64,000 bases of DNA, from contig LJHW01000021.1 in assembly GCA_001295865.1 (NCBI GenBank), positions 28,858 through 92,857 on the forward strand. The letters are read 5' to 3'. This document shows, in pieces, positions 8,999 through 18,158 of the stretch (positions within the stretch are counted from its first letter, which is position 1; each line of letters starts with the position of its first letter). A model generated the notes under the pieces. It saw nothing but the letters and a program-made list of their open reading frames with translations, made no database searches and was not told where the DNA came from. Source of the DNA: a beta proteobacterium AAP65 (GTDB lineage: Bacteria; Pseudomonadota; Gammaproteobacteria; Burkholderiales; Burkholderiaceae_C). The translations under genes were made by a program, and so were the position numbers.

Positions 8999-9862
8999 AT
9001 GTTGCGTGCACCGCCCGCCGGCCCCGCCCCGGGCCTGACCCCGGGAGCGCGGGCCGCGGCGCCCCCCAGCGCCACGCTCAACGGTTCGGCCCTCGTGGGA
9101 TTGCTGGCACAGCTGGCCTTGTCCGACCGCCCTGCAGCGCCGCCTTCCCTGGTGGAAGGCCTGGGCCGCTGGCTGGGCTGGCGCGAAGCCATCGCTGTGT
9201 CGGCCGTGCTGCAGGCGCCGCCCGAACGATCGGACGGGCGCCCCGGCAGCCCCACGGGCCCGACCGCCCCGCCTTCGGCTGCACCCGCCACGGTGCCGGC
9301 CGGCGCCGCCACGGCTGCCACCCGGCTGCAGGCCGAAGTGCAGCGCGTGCGCGAAACGCTGGCCCGCCGCATCGAAGAAGCCTTGAAAGAAGCGCCCGAA
9401 GACGGCAGCGATTTCCTGCCGCACCGCCGCCGCTACTTCGGCGCGCAACAGGCCATGGAGCTGACATTGGCGCCGCTGCGCGAACAAGCCCGTGCGCTGC
9501 TGGCGCGTTGCGGCCCTGCGCTGGCCCAGCTGGCCGCGCTGGACGCCGCACTGGCCGGCGCCCTGGCGCCGCGTGAACAGGCCTTGCTGGCCCAGCTGCC
9601 GGTGCTGCTGGAAAAACACCACACACGCCTGCGCGAAGCAGCACCGGCCGCCGCGCAGCCTTTTGAGGCCGCCGCCGCACCGGCCCCCGCCGCCCGCGCG
9701 CGCAAGCCCCAGGCCACCCCGGCCTGGCTGACCACCTTTCGCCACGACATGCGCCGCATGCTGCAGGCCGAGCTGGAGCTGCGCCTGCAGCCCACGCTGG
9801 GCCTGCTGGACGCCTTGCGTGGCGCCGCTCCAGGTTCTCCAGGTTCCCCAGGTTCTGCATGA
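8999..9862 (+). CDS. DUF3348-family protein, first gene of a motor-like cluster
   Basis: The 287-aa product fits DUF3348 as I remember it. Residues ~25-75 form a short conserved helical block (LVGLLAQLALSD, LVEGLGRWLGWREAIAVSAVL). A proline/alanine-rich linker follows, then a long helical region (~105-215) with FLPHRRRYFGAQQAMELTLAPLREQARALLA. The C-terminal WLTTFRHDMRRMLQAELELRLQP motif precedes a PGSPGSPGSA tail. There is no signal peptide, membrane segment or catalytic motif, so a cytoplasmic structural or adaptor role is plausible. Its stop overlaps the next start (ATGA), so translation is coupled to the MotA-like gene. Confidence 0.75.
   Translation: MLRAPPAGPAPGLTPGARAAAPPSATLNGSALVGLLAQLALSDRPAAPPSLVEGLGRWLGWREAIAVSAVLQAPPERSDGRPGSPTGPTAPPSAAPATVPAGAATAATRLQAEVQRVRETLARRIEEALKEAPEDGSDFLPHRRRYFGAQQAMELTLAPLREQARALLARCGPALAQLAALDAALAGALAPREQALLAQLPVLLEKHHTRLREAAPAAAQPFEAAAAPAPAARARKPQATPAWLTTFRHDMRRMLQAELELRLQPTLGLLDALRGAAPGSPGSPGSA
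9830..9856. repeat. Three tandem 9-bp repeats at the end of the DUF3348 gene
   Basis: CCAGGTTCT, CCAGGTTCC and CCAGGTTCT stand head to tail and encode the PGSPGSPGS tail. The reading frame is kept whatever the copy number, so the tail can vary in length by slippage. Confidence 0.7.
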
Positions 9863-12435
9863 ACAAGCTCCTTTTCCCCGCCGCCGGCCTGGCCGGCGCC
9901 CTGGCCGTGGCCTGGGTGGCCGCCGGCTACCTGCAAGGCCACCCGCTGGCGCTGGCGATGACGCTGCTGATCGGCGCCGTCTACGCCGCCGGCGTGGCCG
10001 AGCTGCTGCGTCACCAGCGCGCCACGCTGGGCCTGCAGCAGGCCGTCGAACAGTTGCCGCCCGGCAGCGCGGACTTCAGCGCCGAAGCCCTGGCCGCTTG
10101 GCTGGGCGACCTGCCCGCGCTGCTGCGCGAACCCGTGGCGCGGCGTGTGCAGGCCAGCGGCCGCGCTGCGCTGCCCGCCCCGGCGATGGCGCCCTACCTC
10201 ACCGGCCTGCTGGTGCTGCTGGGCATGCTGGGCACCTTCGCGGGGATGATCATCACCCTGCGCGGCACCGGCCTGGCGCTGGAGAGCGCAGGCGACGTGG
10301 CCACGCTGCGCGATTCGCTCGCCGCGCCGGTGCGCGGGCTGGGCCTGGCGTTCGGCGCCTCGGTCGCCGGCGTGGCGGCTTCAGCCGCTTTGGGTCTGAT
10401 GGCCGCGCTGGCCCGCCGCAGCCGCGGCGCCGCCGTGCAGGCGCTGGACGCCCACATCGCCAGCACCTTGCTGCCCCACACGCGCGCGCACCAGCAGCAG
10501 CGAGCCCATGAAGCGCTGCGCCAGCAAGCCGCCGCCGAACAGCAGGCGCAGCAAGCCGAAGCAGCCGCCCGACACGCCCAACAAACCCAGCAGACGGCCG
10601 CACTGCTGCAGGCCCTGCAAGCCCAGCACACACAGGCCGAGCAGCTGGCCACGCGCCAGGCCCAGCAAGCCGAGCGCCTGGCCGAACAGCAGGCCGAACA
10701 ACAAGCCCGGCAGCTGCCCCGCGTGGCCGAAGCGCTGCAAGCCCTGGTGGGCCAGTTGCAGCAACAAAGCCAGGCCGCGAACGAAGCGCTGCTGCAGCGC
10801 CAGCAGCACTTCCACGAAGAAGCGGCCCAGACCCTGCAGGCCCTGGCGAGCTCGGTCAGCAGCAGCCTGCAGCTCAGCCTGGCCGGCGCGGCCCAACAGG
10901 CCGCGGCCACGCTGCAGCCGGCGGTGCAGGCGGCGATGGACGGCATCACGCGCGAAACCGCGGCGCTGCACGGCGCCATCCACAGCGCGGTGCAGCAGCA
11001 GCTCGAAGGCGTGGCGGCCCGCTTCGAACAGCAGGCCACGGCCTGGGTGGCCGCCGTCGGCACCCAGCAGCAAGAACAGACCCAGGCGCTGCTGCAGGCG
11101 CTGGGCGAAGCACAAGCCCAGCAGCAAGCCCGCCAGGCCGACGCCGAGGCGCAGCGCCTGGCGCAGCTGCAAGGCGTGCTGGGCGAGATGGCCGCGCAGC
11201 TGGCCAGCAGCGGCCGCGAGACCGGCACGCTATTGCTGACCTTGCAGACGCAGCAGGCCGAAGCCCAGCAGCGCGGCGCGGAGGCCGACCAAGCCCGCCT
11301 GGCCACCTACACCGCAGCGCTGCAGCAGATGGCATTGCAGCTGCAGCAACGCACACAGGAGATGACAGCCCAGGCCGAAGCCCAGGCCCGCGGCACGCTC
11401 GACGAAGTGGCGCGCCTGGTGCAAAGCGTGGGCGAAGCGCCGCGTGCCGCCGCCGAGGTGGTGGCGCAGCTGCGTGAACAGCTCAGCCGCAGCCTGGCGC
11501 AAGACAGCGCGCTGCTGGAAGAACGCAGCCGCACCGCCGCCGCGCTGGGCAGCCTGCTGGGCGGCGTGCAGCAGCAGCTGGACGGCCTGACGCAGAGCTT
11601 CGAGCGCCAGAGCAGCACCTGGGTGGCTGCCGTGGGCGCGCAGGTGCAGCAGCACACCGGCGCCATGCTGCAGGCGCTGCAGGCGCAGCAAGAGGCCACG
11701 CTCGCCGCGCAGCAAGCCCACACCACCGAGGCCGACACGCAGCGCCTGGCGCAGTTCACCGCCGCCCTGCAGCAGATGGCCGAACAGCTGCAGCAGCGCA
11801 CCGGCGAGATGGTGGCCCAGGCCGAAACCCAGGCCCGCGCCACCGTCGCCGAAGTGGCGCAGGTGGTGCAGGCCGCCGGCGAAGCGCCGCGCGCCGCGGC
11901 CGAACTCGCGGCCCAGCTGCGCGAGCAGTTCAGCCAAAGCCTGGTGCAGGACAACACACGCCTGGCCGAACGTGAGCAGCTGCTGGTGTCGATGCAAACC
12001 GTGCTGGCCGAGCTGCAAGCCGGCGCCAGCGCGCAGCAAAGCGCAGTGCAGGCGCTGGTGGAAGCCGGCACACGCGTGCTGGGCGAGGCCGAAACACGCG
12101 TGCAGGCCCAGGCCGAAGCCGAGGCCACACGCCTGCAAGCCGCCGCCGCGCAGCTGGGCGCCAGCGCCGTGGACGTGGCCAGCCTGGGCGAAGCCTTCGG
12201 CGCGGCGGTGGCGCAGTTCGCGCAGGGCAGCGAGCAGATGCTGGCGCAGCTGCAGCGTGTGGAAGAAGCGCTGACCCGCGCCGGCGCGCGCAGCGACGAG
12301 CAACTGGCCTACTACGTGGCGCAGGCGCGCGAAGTCATCGACCTCAGCCTGCTCTCGCAGAAGCAGATCGTCGACGACCTGCAGCGCCTGGCCGCGCCGC
12401 GTGAAGGCGCGGCCACCGAGGCCGCCGCGGCATGA
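9859..12435 (+). CDS. DUF802-family MotA/ExbB-like membrane protein with very long coiled-coil tail
   Basis: The 858-aa product has four hydrophobic segments near residues 5-24, 30-48, 112-134 and 160-186. The third carries GLLVLLGMLGTFAGMIITL and the fourth GLGLAFGASVAGVAASAALG; these match the LGxxGTxxG and Gxxxxxxx-small-residue patterns of MotA, ExbB/TolQ and ZorA stator subunits. The remaining ~670 residues are almost entirely Gln/Ala/Glu-rich coiled coil, as in ZorA tails, with a duplicated block (residues ~381-560 and ~573-715). Its start and stop overlap both neighbours (ATGA), and the next gene encodes the matching MotB-like partner. I infer an ion-driven inner-membrane motor; the DUF802 name is from memory. 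Confidence 0.8.
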   Translation: MNKLLFPAAGLAGALAVAWVAAGYLQGHPLALAMTLLIGAVYAAGVAELLRHQRATLGLQQAVEQLPPGSADFSAEALAAWLGDLPALLREPVARRVQASGRAALPAPAMAPYLTGLLVLLGMLGTFAGMIITLRGTGLALESAGDVATLRDSLAAPVRGLGLAFGASVAGVAASAALGLMAALARRSRGAAVQALDAHIASTLLPHTRAHQQQRAHEALRQQAAAEQQAQQAEAAARHAQQTQQTAALLQALQAQHTQAEQLATRQAQQAERLAEQQAEQQARQLPRVAEALQALVGQLQQQSQAANEALLQRQQHFHEEAAQTLQALASSVSSSLQLSLAGAAQQAAATLQPAVQAAMDGITRETAALHGAIHSAVQQQLEGVAARFEQQATAWVAAVGTQQQEQTQALLQALGEAQAQQQARQADAEAQRLAQLQGVLGEMAAQLASSGRETGTLLLTLQTQQAEAQQRGAEADQARLATYTAALQQMALQLQQRTQEMTAQAEAQARGTLDEVARLVQSVGEAPRAAAEVVAQLREQLSRSLAQDSALLEERSRTAAALGSLLGGVQQQLDGLTQSFERQSSTWVAAVGAQVQQHTGAMLQALQAQQEATLAAQQAHTTEADTQRLAQFTAALQQMAEQLQQRTGEMVAQAETQARATVAEVAQVVQAAGEAPRAAAELAAQLREQFSQSLVQDNTRLAEREQLLVSMQTVLAELQAGASAQQSAVQALVEAGTRVLGEAETRVQAQAEAEATRLQAAAAQLGASAVDVASLGEAFGAAVAQFAQGSEQMLAQLQRVEEALTRAGARSDEQLAYYVAQAREVIDLSLLSQKQIVDDLQRLAAPREGAATEAAAA
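10999..11970 (+). repeat. Internal duplication in the coiled-coil tail
   Basis: Two related blocks begin at 10999 (QLEGVAARFEQQ..WVAAVG) and 11575 (QLDGLTQSFERQ..WVAAVG). A second shared stretch begins at 11284 and 11731 (LQQM, LQQRT, GEAPRAAAE, AQLREQ). The first block is about 43 residues longer between the two stretches, so copies differ by an insertion or deletion. Confidence 0.8.
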
Positions 12436-13142
12436 ACACCGCCGCCGACACCGGCCTCGACGAGGCCTTCGACGAGCCCCAGGCGGGCGACGAAGCCGGC
12501 GGTGCCCCCGTGGCCCCGGTGTGGGCTGTTTTTGGCGACCTGATGGCCGGTTTGCTGGGCGCCTTCGTGCTCATCCTCGTGGCCGCCCTGGCGCTGCAGC
12601 TGGCCATGGCCGAGCGGCTGGAGGCCGAAGTGCAGCAACGCCGCGCCGAAGCGCAGCGCAGCGGCGCGCTGGCGCAGGCGCTGGCCGTGCCGCTGGCCGA
12701 GGGGCGTGTCACGCTCAGCGGCGGGCGCATCGGCATCAGCAGCAGCCTGCTCTTCGCCTTCAACTCGGCCGAGCTGCAACCCGAAGGCCGCGCGCTGCTG
12801 AAGAACCTGGCCGGCACGCTGCAGGCCTACCTGCAGGCCAGCGACGAGGTGCTGATGGTCAGCGGCTACACCGACGACCGCGGCGTGCGCGGCGGCAGCC
12901 AGGCGTTCGCCGACAACTGGGAGCTCTCGGCCCAGCGTGCGCTGACCGTCACGCGCACGCTGATCGAGGCCGGCGTGCCTCGCTCGGCCATCTTCGCGGC
13001 AGCCTTCGGCGCCGAGCAGCCCGTGGCGCCGAACAGCGACGCCGCCGGCCGTGCGCTGAACCGCCGTGTGGAGATCGCGCCGATGCCGCGCGCCAAGGCC
13101 GCGCCAGCTGCGCCCACCGCGGCTTCGGCCCCGCCACGATGA
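12432..13142 (+). CDS. MotB/ZorB-like OmpA-domain protein
   Basis: The 236-aa product has an acidic cytoplasmic N-terminus and one membrane helix (~31-55). Asp36 sits at the helix start in the FGDLMAGLLGAF segment, the place of the ion-carrying aspartate of MotB. A linker leads to a periplasmic OmpA-like domain (~95-225). That domain keeps SGYTDDRG, the aspartate/arginine-type peptidoglycan contacts in NWELSAQRA and NRRVEI, and FGAEQPVAPN. This is the architecture of MotB and ZorB: an ion-conducting helix anchored to the cell wall. It overlaps both the DUF802 gene before it and the DUF2894 gene after it by ATGA, so the four are one translation-coupled operon. Confidence 0.85.
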   Translation: MNTAADTGLDEAFDEPQAGDEAGGAPVAPVWAVFGDLMAGLLGAFVLILVAALALQLAMAERLEAEVQQRRAEAQRSGALAQALAVPLAEGRVTLSGGRIGISSSLLFAFNSAELQPEGRALLKNLAGTLQAYLQASDEVLMVSGYTDDRGVRGGSQAFADNWELSAQRALTVTRTLIEAGVPRSAIFAAAFGAEQPVAPNSDAAGRALNRRVEIAPMPRAKAAPAAPTAASAPPR

Positions 13143-13708
13143 GCGTGCAGACCGCGCTGCAGCAGGCCCACCGGGCCGCCTTGGCGCGCCGCGCCGAGGG
13201 CCAGCCCGAGGCCGTGCGCGCGCTGCTGCAGGCGCGGCTGCAAGGCCTGCAGACGGGCGCGCAGATCACGAAGCCCGCTGCGCCGCCAGCCGCCCCGGCA
13301 CAGAGCCCCGGCCCGCTGGCCGCTTTGCTGGCCGAGCTGGCCGAGATCAACGGCACGGGGAACATCGACGGCGCCGAACGCCCCGGCGCTGGCGCCACGC
13401 CGCACACCCCTTCCGCCCGCAGCCACCGCGAGCTGAAGGCCGTGCGCGACTACCGCAGCACCTGGTCGCGCCTGGCGGTGGAGCAGCGCCTGCACCAGGC
13501 CCTGGCCAGCGTGCCCAGCAACGCCGGGCCGCTGAACACGCAGCGCCTCGTGCACCAGGCGCTTCGCACGCTGAACACCTTGTCGCCGGCCTACCTGCAG
13601 CGCCTGGTGGTGCAGGGCGAGGCGCTGCTGTGGCTGGAGCAGCTCAGCGCGCCGGCCTCACGCGAGATCACCAGCCCGCCCAGCCCCGGGCGGGGCCGCA
13701 AGGGCTGA
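13139..13708 (+). CDS. DUF2894-family protein, last gene of the motor-like cluster
   Basis: The 189-aa product fits DUF2894 from memory. It is helical (TALQQAHRAALARRAEGQPE, LQARLQGLQTGAQ), with a proline-rich linker (~45-65) and a conserved C-terminal block. That block holds SHRELKAVRDYRSTWSRLAVEQRL, then NTQRLVHQALRTLNTLSPAYL and QGEALLWLEQL. No signal peptide, membrane helix or catalytic motif is visible. It is coupled to the MotB-like gene by ATGA and its last 51 bases overlap the end of the convergent PepSY gene. Its place suggests a cytoplasmic partner of the motor, but this is inference. Confidence 0.75.
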   Translation: MSVQTALQQAHRAALARRAEGQPEAVRALLQARLQGLQTGAQITKPAAPPAAPAQSPGPLAALLAELAEINGTGNIDGAERPGAGATPHTPSARSHRELKAVRDYRSTWSRLAVEQRLHQALASVPSNAGPLNTQRLVHQALRTLNTLSPAYLQRLVVQGEALLWLEQLSAPASREITSPPSPGRGRKG

Positions 13709-15247
13709 AGCCGGGCGCATCAGGCCGGCGGCCTTGCGCCGCAGCCGCCGCCAGCCCGTCACCACGCCGGTCAGGCTCAAGCCCAGGCCGGCCGCGCTGA
13801 AGAACACCATCCACGCGTCCCAGGCCGGGCGCGTGGCCAGCAACACCGGCAGGTCGAAGCTGTGCAGGAAGGCGAAGAGCCAGCGGTCCACGCGCCGGTG
13901 CTGGTCGCTCACCTGCACGATGGCGCCGGTGCGTTCGTCCAGCGTCACCCAGGTGTCGTTGGCGTCGTCGAACTGCAGCCGCCGCGCCGGCAGCGGGCGT
14001 TCGACGTGGCCGCCCATGGTGTGGGCCTCGCGGCTGTAGTACCAGCGGTCGTAGGCCGTGAGACGCGCTTCCTGCACGATGCGGGCGTTGGGCAGCAGCG
14101 CCTGCGCGGCCGTGCGCCAGCGTTCCACCGGCAAGGCCTCGGTGTACACGCGTGTGCTGTCCACCAGCCAGGTCTGACCCGGCCCTTGTGCCAGCACCTC
14201 GTGCACACCGCCCAGGCGCCGCCACTGCAGTTCACGCGCCTGCAAACCCTGCTGCTGCAGCAAGGCCAGCACCGCGGCGGCGCCAGGTGCCTGTGCCGCC
14301 TGCAGCGGGCCGCCGGCGTAGGCCACGCGGTCGGGCTTGGGGCCGCTGGCGTTGAAGACCTTCCACGGGTTCATCGACATCAGCCCGCTGAACACCCAGG
14401 TGACGCACAGCACACCGCCCACCAGCCCCAGCACGTGGTGCCAGCGCGCCATGAAGCCGGCATAAGGCGTGCGCCGGCCGCTCTTGTAGCGGCCGCTGAA
14501 ACGCCAGCGTTTCACGCCGATGGCGAAGCCCGTCACCGCGCCCACGGTGCCGGCGATGGACAGCCAGATCACGATGTCGGTCCAGATGGGATTCAGCGCC
14601 CCGCCGCGGAAGATGTAGAGCCAGTGCAGCCAGGCGCCCACCCAGCCCCAGCTGCGCTCGGTGAAGCTGGCGTCGCGCACCACCTCGCCGGTGGCGCCGC
14701 TGACGTAGAGGTGATTGCTGGCAGCGTCGTCCACCGCCACCACGTGCAGCGGGCGGTGGGCGTCGAGCGCGCGCGAGTGGGTCCAGGCGTCTTCCTTCAC
14801 CTGCTCGACGTAGCGCGCCGGCACGCCCCCGGCGAAGTGCCGCGCCGCGGCCACGGCGGCCTCGGGCGACACGGGGCCGATGCGCAGGCCCGTGCGGGCG
14901 TCCACCGCCACCTGGCGCCGGCTGTCGGCGAACACGTAGCGCGGCTCGCCGGCCACGCTGGTGAGCCGCCAGGTGTCGGGGCCGGGCGGCTGGCCGCGAC
15001 GGTCGGCCGACGTGCCCGCCGCACCCGGCTTCGGCACTGCGCCGAAACCCGCCGCCTGCAGCGCTTGCGCCAGCGGCACGCAGCAGCCTGGCGCCTGCAA
15101 GGGCGGCAGGCCCGCCAGCCGCTCGGCCGGCGTGAGCTTGGGGTAGCCCACGTACATCATCACCACGCCCGAAAAGAACCACAGCGCCATGACGACACAC
15201 AGCGCGATGCCCAGCCAGCGGTGCACCAGGTAGAGCCAGCGTTTCAT
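13658..15247 (-). CDS. PepSY-domain inner-membrane protein
   Basis: The 529-aa product begins with MKRWLYLVHRWLGIALCVVM, the typical first helix of PepSY-associated membrane proteins. Further helices lie near WIWDIVIWLSIAGTVGAVTG-like residues ~190-215, ~255-280 (HHVLGLVGGVLCVTWVFSGL) and ~475-500. Two PepSY-like periplasmic stretches lie between them (RYVFADSRRQVAVDARTGLR; DDANDTWVTLDERTGAIVQV). Such proteins often accompany siderophore receptors and may reduce ferric iron in the periplasm. The ATG at 15247 comes one base after the receptor stop, which implies one transcript. Its 3' end overlaps the convergent DUF2894 gene by 51 bases. Confidence 0.88.
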   Translation of the reverse strand: MKRWLYLVHRWLGIALCVVMALWFFSGVVMMYVGYPKLTPAERLAGLPPLQAPGCCVPLAQALQAAGFGAVPKPGAAGTSADRRGQPPGPDTWRLTSVAGEPRYVFADSRRQVAVDARTGLRIGPVSPEAAVAAARHFAGGVPARYVEQVKEDAWTHSRALDAHRPLHVVAVDDAASNHLYVSGATGEVVRDASFTERSWGWVGAWLHWLYIFRGGALNPIWTDIVIWLSIAGTVGAVTGFAIGVKRWRFSGRYKSGRRTPYAGFMARWHHVLGLVGGVLCVTWVFSGLMSMNPWKVFNASGPKPDRVAYAGGPLQAAQAPGAAAVLALLQQQGLQARELQWRRLGGVHEVLAQGPGQTWLVDSTRVYTEALPVERWRTAAQALLPNARIVQEARLTAYDRWYYSREAHTMGGHVERPLPARRLQFDDANDTWVTLDERTGAIVQVSDQHRRVDRWLFAFLHSFDLPVLLATRPAWDAWMVFFSAAGLGLSLTGVVTGWRRLRRKAAGLMRPASALAAPPGAGRAGDLA

Positions 15248-15248
15248 C

Positions 15249-17405
15249 TCAGAACTTCCAGTCGACGCTGGCCGAGACCGAACGCGGGGCGCCCAGGTAC
15301 ACGAGGTTGGTGCCCAGCGTGGCGCTGTAGACCTCGTCGGTGGCGTTGTTCACGCGCACACGCAGGTTCAAGCCCGGCGCGGCCTGCCACTGCAGGGCCA
15401 GGCCCAGCAGCGTGTAGCCGCGCTCCCACACCGTGTTGGCGGTGTTGGCGTAGCGTTTGCCGACGTGGCGCGCATCGGCCGAGAGCTGCAGCGCGGGCAG
15501 CAGCTGACAGGCCGCCTGCACACCCGCCACCCAGGCCGGCGTGTTGGCCGGGGTGTGGCCGGCGCGCGAAACGACGGTGGTGCCCACGGTTTCGGTGAAG
15601 TCGTCGAACTGCGCGTCGGTGTAGGCCAGCTGCAGGCCGCCCTGCAGCGTGGCGCTGGGCCGCCAGCGCGCGTTCAGCTCCACGCCGCGGCTGCTTTGTT
15701 GGCCCACGGGCAGCACGCGCGTGCGGTCGTTGGGGTCGGTGATGGACAGGTTCTTGCGCTGGATCTGGTAGACCGCCACGCTCACTTCACCGCGCTGGTC
15801 GTCGAAGCTGGCCTTGCTGCCGATCTCGACTTGCCGGCCCTTCGTGAGGTCGAAGTCGCGCAGTGCCGTGAAGCCGGCCGTGGCCAGCAGGCCCGAGGGC
15901 GGGTCGGCCGCCGTGCTGTATTGCGCATACACCTGCCAGCCCGGCGTGAGGTCGTGCACCAGGCCCACACGGCCCGTCACGGGCTTGAAAGCCGTCTCGA
16001 ACACCGCCGGGTTGGTGGCCGTGGGCGTGCGGCGGTTCAACACCGTGAGCTCGATGCGGTCGGCGCGCAGGCCGCTGGTGAGCGCCCAACCCGGGGCCAG
16101 CACGGTGCGGTTTTCGGCGAAGAGCGCCAGCGTGCGCAGTTGGTTGGTGGCCCCCGGCGTGTAGCCCGGCACCACGCCCGGCGTGGCGTAGAAGGTGGTG
16201 GGCGTGGGGCTGTAGGGGTCGGTGCGGTCGAAGGGCCCGGCCACGCTCAGCGGGTAGCGCGTCTGGCGGTTGTAGCTGGTGTCCCAGCCCAAGGCGAAAT
16301 CGCTCTTGCGGCCGGCCAGCGTGGTGCGGTGCGTGAGTTCACCGCGGCTGCCCGTCACGTCCTGGTTGTGGCGCTGCAGCAGCGCGGCCGAACGCTGCAC
16401 CTGCGTGTTGTTGTTGACGAAGGTGGTGGTCTCGACGTTCTCGTAATCGCGCAGCGCTTCGTAGCGGTAGAGCGTGTGCGCGGCGCTCGTGGCCGGCGAG
16501 AAGGCCAGCTCCAGGATGCTGCGCGCCCACAGCACGCCCTGTTCGTACTTGCCGTCGACCACGTTGTAGTTCACGCCACGCGTGCGCGGATCGACGCGCA
16601 CTTCGCCCAGCACGGCGTTGTTCGCATCGCGCAGCAGCGGCGTGCCCCAGTAGGGCTGGTCCACACGCTCGTGCTGCTGCTCCACCGCCAGCGTGTGGCT
16701 GGCCGCGGCGCCGAAGGCATCGAAGCCGGCGCGCCAAGACAAGCCCACCTGCCAGGCCTCGCGGTCGCGGCCCATGGTGTCCACCGTGCCGCGCGTGGTG
16801 TTGAGGTCGGCGCGCAGCACGTGCGCGCCCAGGCTGCGCTGCAGGCTGAAAGCGGCCTGGCGCTGTTCGCCCAGCGCGAGGCGGGCGTGGTTCAGGTCGC
16901 CATGCGTGTCGGCGATCTTGGTGATGACGTTGATGCTGCCGCCCACCGCGCCCGAGCCGTTGAGAAAGCTCGAAGACCCGCCCAGCGCTTCCACGCGGTC
17001 GACCAGCCAGGCGTCCACCGGGCGCGCGGCGATGGCGTCGTACTGCACGCTGATGCCGTTGTACAGCTGCGAAAGGCTGGCCGCGCCGAAGCCGCGGAAG
17101 AACACCGAGCCCGGTGAACCGGGCTGGGCCGAGAAGCTGACACCGGGCACGAGCTTGAGGATGTCTTGCGTGTCCAGCGCACCGACGGCTTCGATCTCGG
17201 CGGCGTCGATGCGCGTGATGGCCGCCGGCGTCTCGCGCAGGCTCAGGCCCAGGCGCGAGCCGCTGGCGGCGCTCTGGTCGAGCTTCTGCAGCGCGGGCGC
17301 GGTGATCTCGATGCGCTGGGGTGCCGAGGTCTGGGCCAGGGCAGCCAGGGGCAGGGCGCAGGTGCACGCCGCCGCAGCGGCCAGGGGAAGAAGGCGGAAG
17401 TTCAT
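15249..17405 (-). CDS. TonB-dependent (siderophore-type) outer-membrane receptor
   Basis: From the ATG at 17405 the product is 718 aa with a signal peptide ending in PLAALAQT. The plug domain follows ([71 protein letters not shown]) and then a long barrel ending in the terminal phenylalanine of DWKF, needed for outer-membrane insertion. The plug motifs resemble siderophore receptors, but the substrate cannot be read from the sequence. It is followed one base later by the PepSY protein, which favours iron uptake. I saw no convincing Fur box in the 213 bases upstream. Confidence 0.9.
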   Translation of the reverse strand: MNFRLLPLAAAAACTCALPLAALAQTSAPQRIEITAPALQKLDQSAASGSRLGLSLRETPAAITRIDAAEIEAVGALDTQDILKLVPGVSFSAQPGSPGSVFFRGFGAASLSQLYNGISVQYDAIAARPVDAWLVDRVEALGGSSSFLNGSGAVGGSINVITKIADTHGDLNHARLALGEQRQAAFSLQRSLGAHVLRADLNTTRGTVDTMGRDREAWQVGLSWRAGFDAFGAAASHTLAVEQQHERVDQPYWGTPLLRDANNAVLGEVRVDPRTRGVNYNVVDGKYEQGVLWARSILELAFSPATSAAHTLYRYEALRDYENVETTTFVNNNTQVQRSAALLQRHNQDVTGSRGELTHRTTLAGRKSDFALGWDTSYNRQTRYPLSVAGPFDRTDPYSPTPTTFYATPGVVPGYTPGATNQLRTLALFAENRTVLAPGWALTSGLRADRIELTVLNRRTPTATNPAVFETAFKPVTGRVGLVHDLTPGWQVYAQYSTAADPPSGLLATAGFTALRDFDLTKGRQVEIGSKASFDDQRGEVSVAVYQIQRKNLSITDPNDRTRVLPVGQQSSRGVELNARWRPSATLQGGLQLAYTDAQFDDFTETVGTTVVSRAGHTPANTPAWVAGVQAACQLLPALQLSADARHVGKRYANTANTVWERGYTLLGLALQWQAAPGLNLRVRVNNATDEVYSATLGTNLVYLGAPRSVSASVDWKF

Positions 17406-17618
17406 GTCGGGAGTTCGGGCAAGCAGGGCCCACAAGGGGCCCAGGACACCGGGCCGGCCGCGCACGGCCGCGGCGGGCCGCCGTGCAAGAAAGCAAGGCG
17501 GCAGCGCGCGCGCCGGGCAGGCGGCTGGGCGTCAGATTCGGAAAAGGGGGAAAAGAAAACCGCCGGCCCTGGCCCCGGTTCAGGGGTTCAGGGGCTGAGG
17601 CCAAGCCGGCGTGGCGCG
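17406..17618 (-). other. Upstream region of the TonB receptor, no gene
   Basis: The 213 bases between the receptor start and the DUF2946 stop hold a candidate terminator (17551-17611). I saw no open frame worth calling, no Fur box and no cobalamin-riboswitch motif. Any promoter of the receptor operon should lie between 17406 and 17550. Confidence 0.4.
17551..17611 (-). terminator. Candidate rho-independent terminator after the DUF2946 gene
   Basis: On the minus strand CGCCGGC (17611-17605) can pair with GCCGGCG (17567-17561), extended inward by TTGGCC with GGCCAG. GTTTTCTTTT follows directly. It lies just after the DUF2946 stop and would separate that gene from the TonB receptor, though the loop is long. 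Confidence 0.5.
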
Positions 17619-18023
17619 TCAGCCCCGGGCGGGCGGTGCGCGGGCCTGGGCGGGCTGCCAGGCGTGGGCGGTGCGGGGCGCCTGCTCGAAGCGCAGCGGC
17701 AAGCCCTCGCGCAGCGTGGGCAGCGGGGCCCACAGCAGCGGGGCCGGTGGCGGCGCCATGCCGCTGCCACCGGCGTTGCAGGCGGGGCAATGCTCCAGGT
17801 GGGCGGCGGGGCCGCCGCTGGCATCAGACGGGCCGGCGCTGGCTTCCTCGGCCACGGCCACCCAGCGCATGCCCTGGGCGGTGCAGACCTCCACCCAGGC
17901 GCTGGAACCCGTGGCCGCCAGCGCGTGCGACACCGTGGGGGCCAGCACGCCGAAACACATCGCCAGCAGCGCAAACCACAGCGCGAGGCTGTGGCGGCGG
18001 CGGGGGTGGGGCGGGCGCTGCAT
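17619..18023 (-). CDS. DUF2946-family protein
   Basis: The 134-aa product begins with a basic stretch and one hydrophobic signal-anchor segment ([24 protein letters not shown]). It then has a short domain with the [13 protein letters not shown] segment and the EHCPACN motif typical of DUF2946, and a proline-rich C-terminus. The cysteine pattern suggests metal binding in the periplasm; such proteins often neighbour TonB receptors and copper or iron genes, but no function is proven. It lies upstream of the receptor on the same strand, separated by a candidate terminator. The start at 18023 is the only ATG that puts a signal segment at the N-terminus. Confidence 0.75.
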   Translation of the reverse strand: MQRPPHPRRRHSLALWFALLAMCFGVLAPTVSHALAATGSSAWVEVCTAQGMRWVAVAEEASAGPSDASGGPAAHLEHCPACNAGGSGMAPPPAPLLWAPLPTLREGLPLRFEQAPRTAHAWQPAQARAPPARG

Positions 18024-18158
18024 GGTGCGAGAGAGCTGCAAATTGTAGGCAGGCGCCCCGCAGCCGAGGGCCGGCCGGCCCGGGATCGGGGGATGGCCGG
18101 CCGCGCTGCGCAGGCCGAGGATGGCGGTGTTCCCCGCTCCTCCATCGCCCCACCCACC

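Noticed and set aside
10500..12300. Possible CRISPR or minisatellite because of repeated GCAGCAG-rich DNA.
   Set aside because: The repeats are codons of Gln/Ala coiled coil in a continuous reading frame with no unit-spacer structure.
8999..13708. Calling the cluster a Zorya defence system.
   Set aside because: The MotAB-like core matches ZorAB in design, but no ZorC, ZorD or ZorE effector is present, so the name is not justified.
13862..17117. Long open plus-strand frames opposite the PepSY and TonB receptor genes.
   Set aside because: They are antisense readings of strongly supported genes, with no domains and the His/Arg/Gly-rich composition usual for GC-rich shadow frames.
17406..17550. 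Cobalamin riboswitch or Fur box before the TonB receptor.
   Set aside because: No conserved riboswitch motif or Fur-like inverted repeat is visible.
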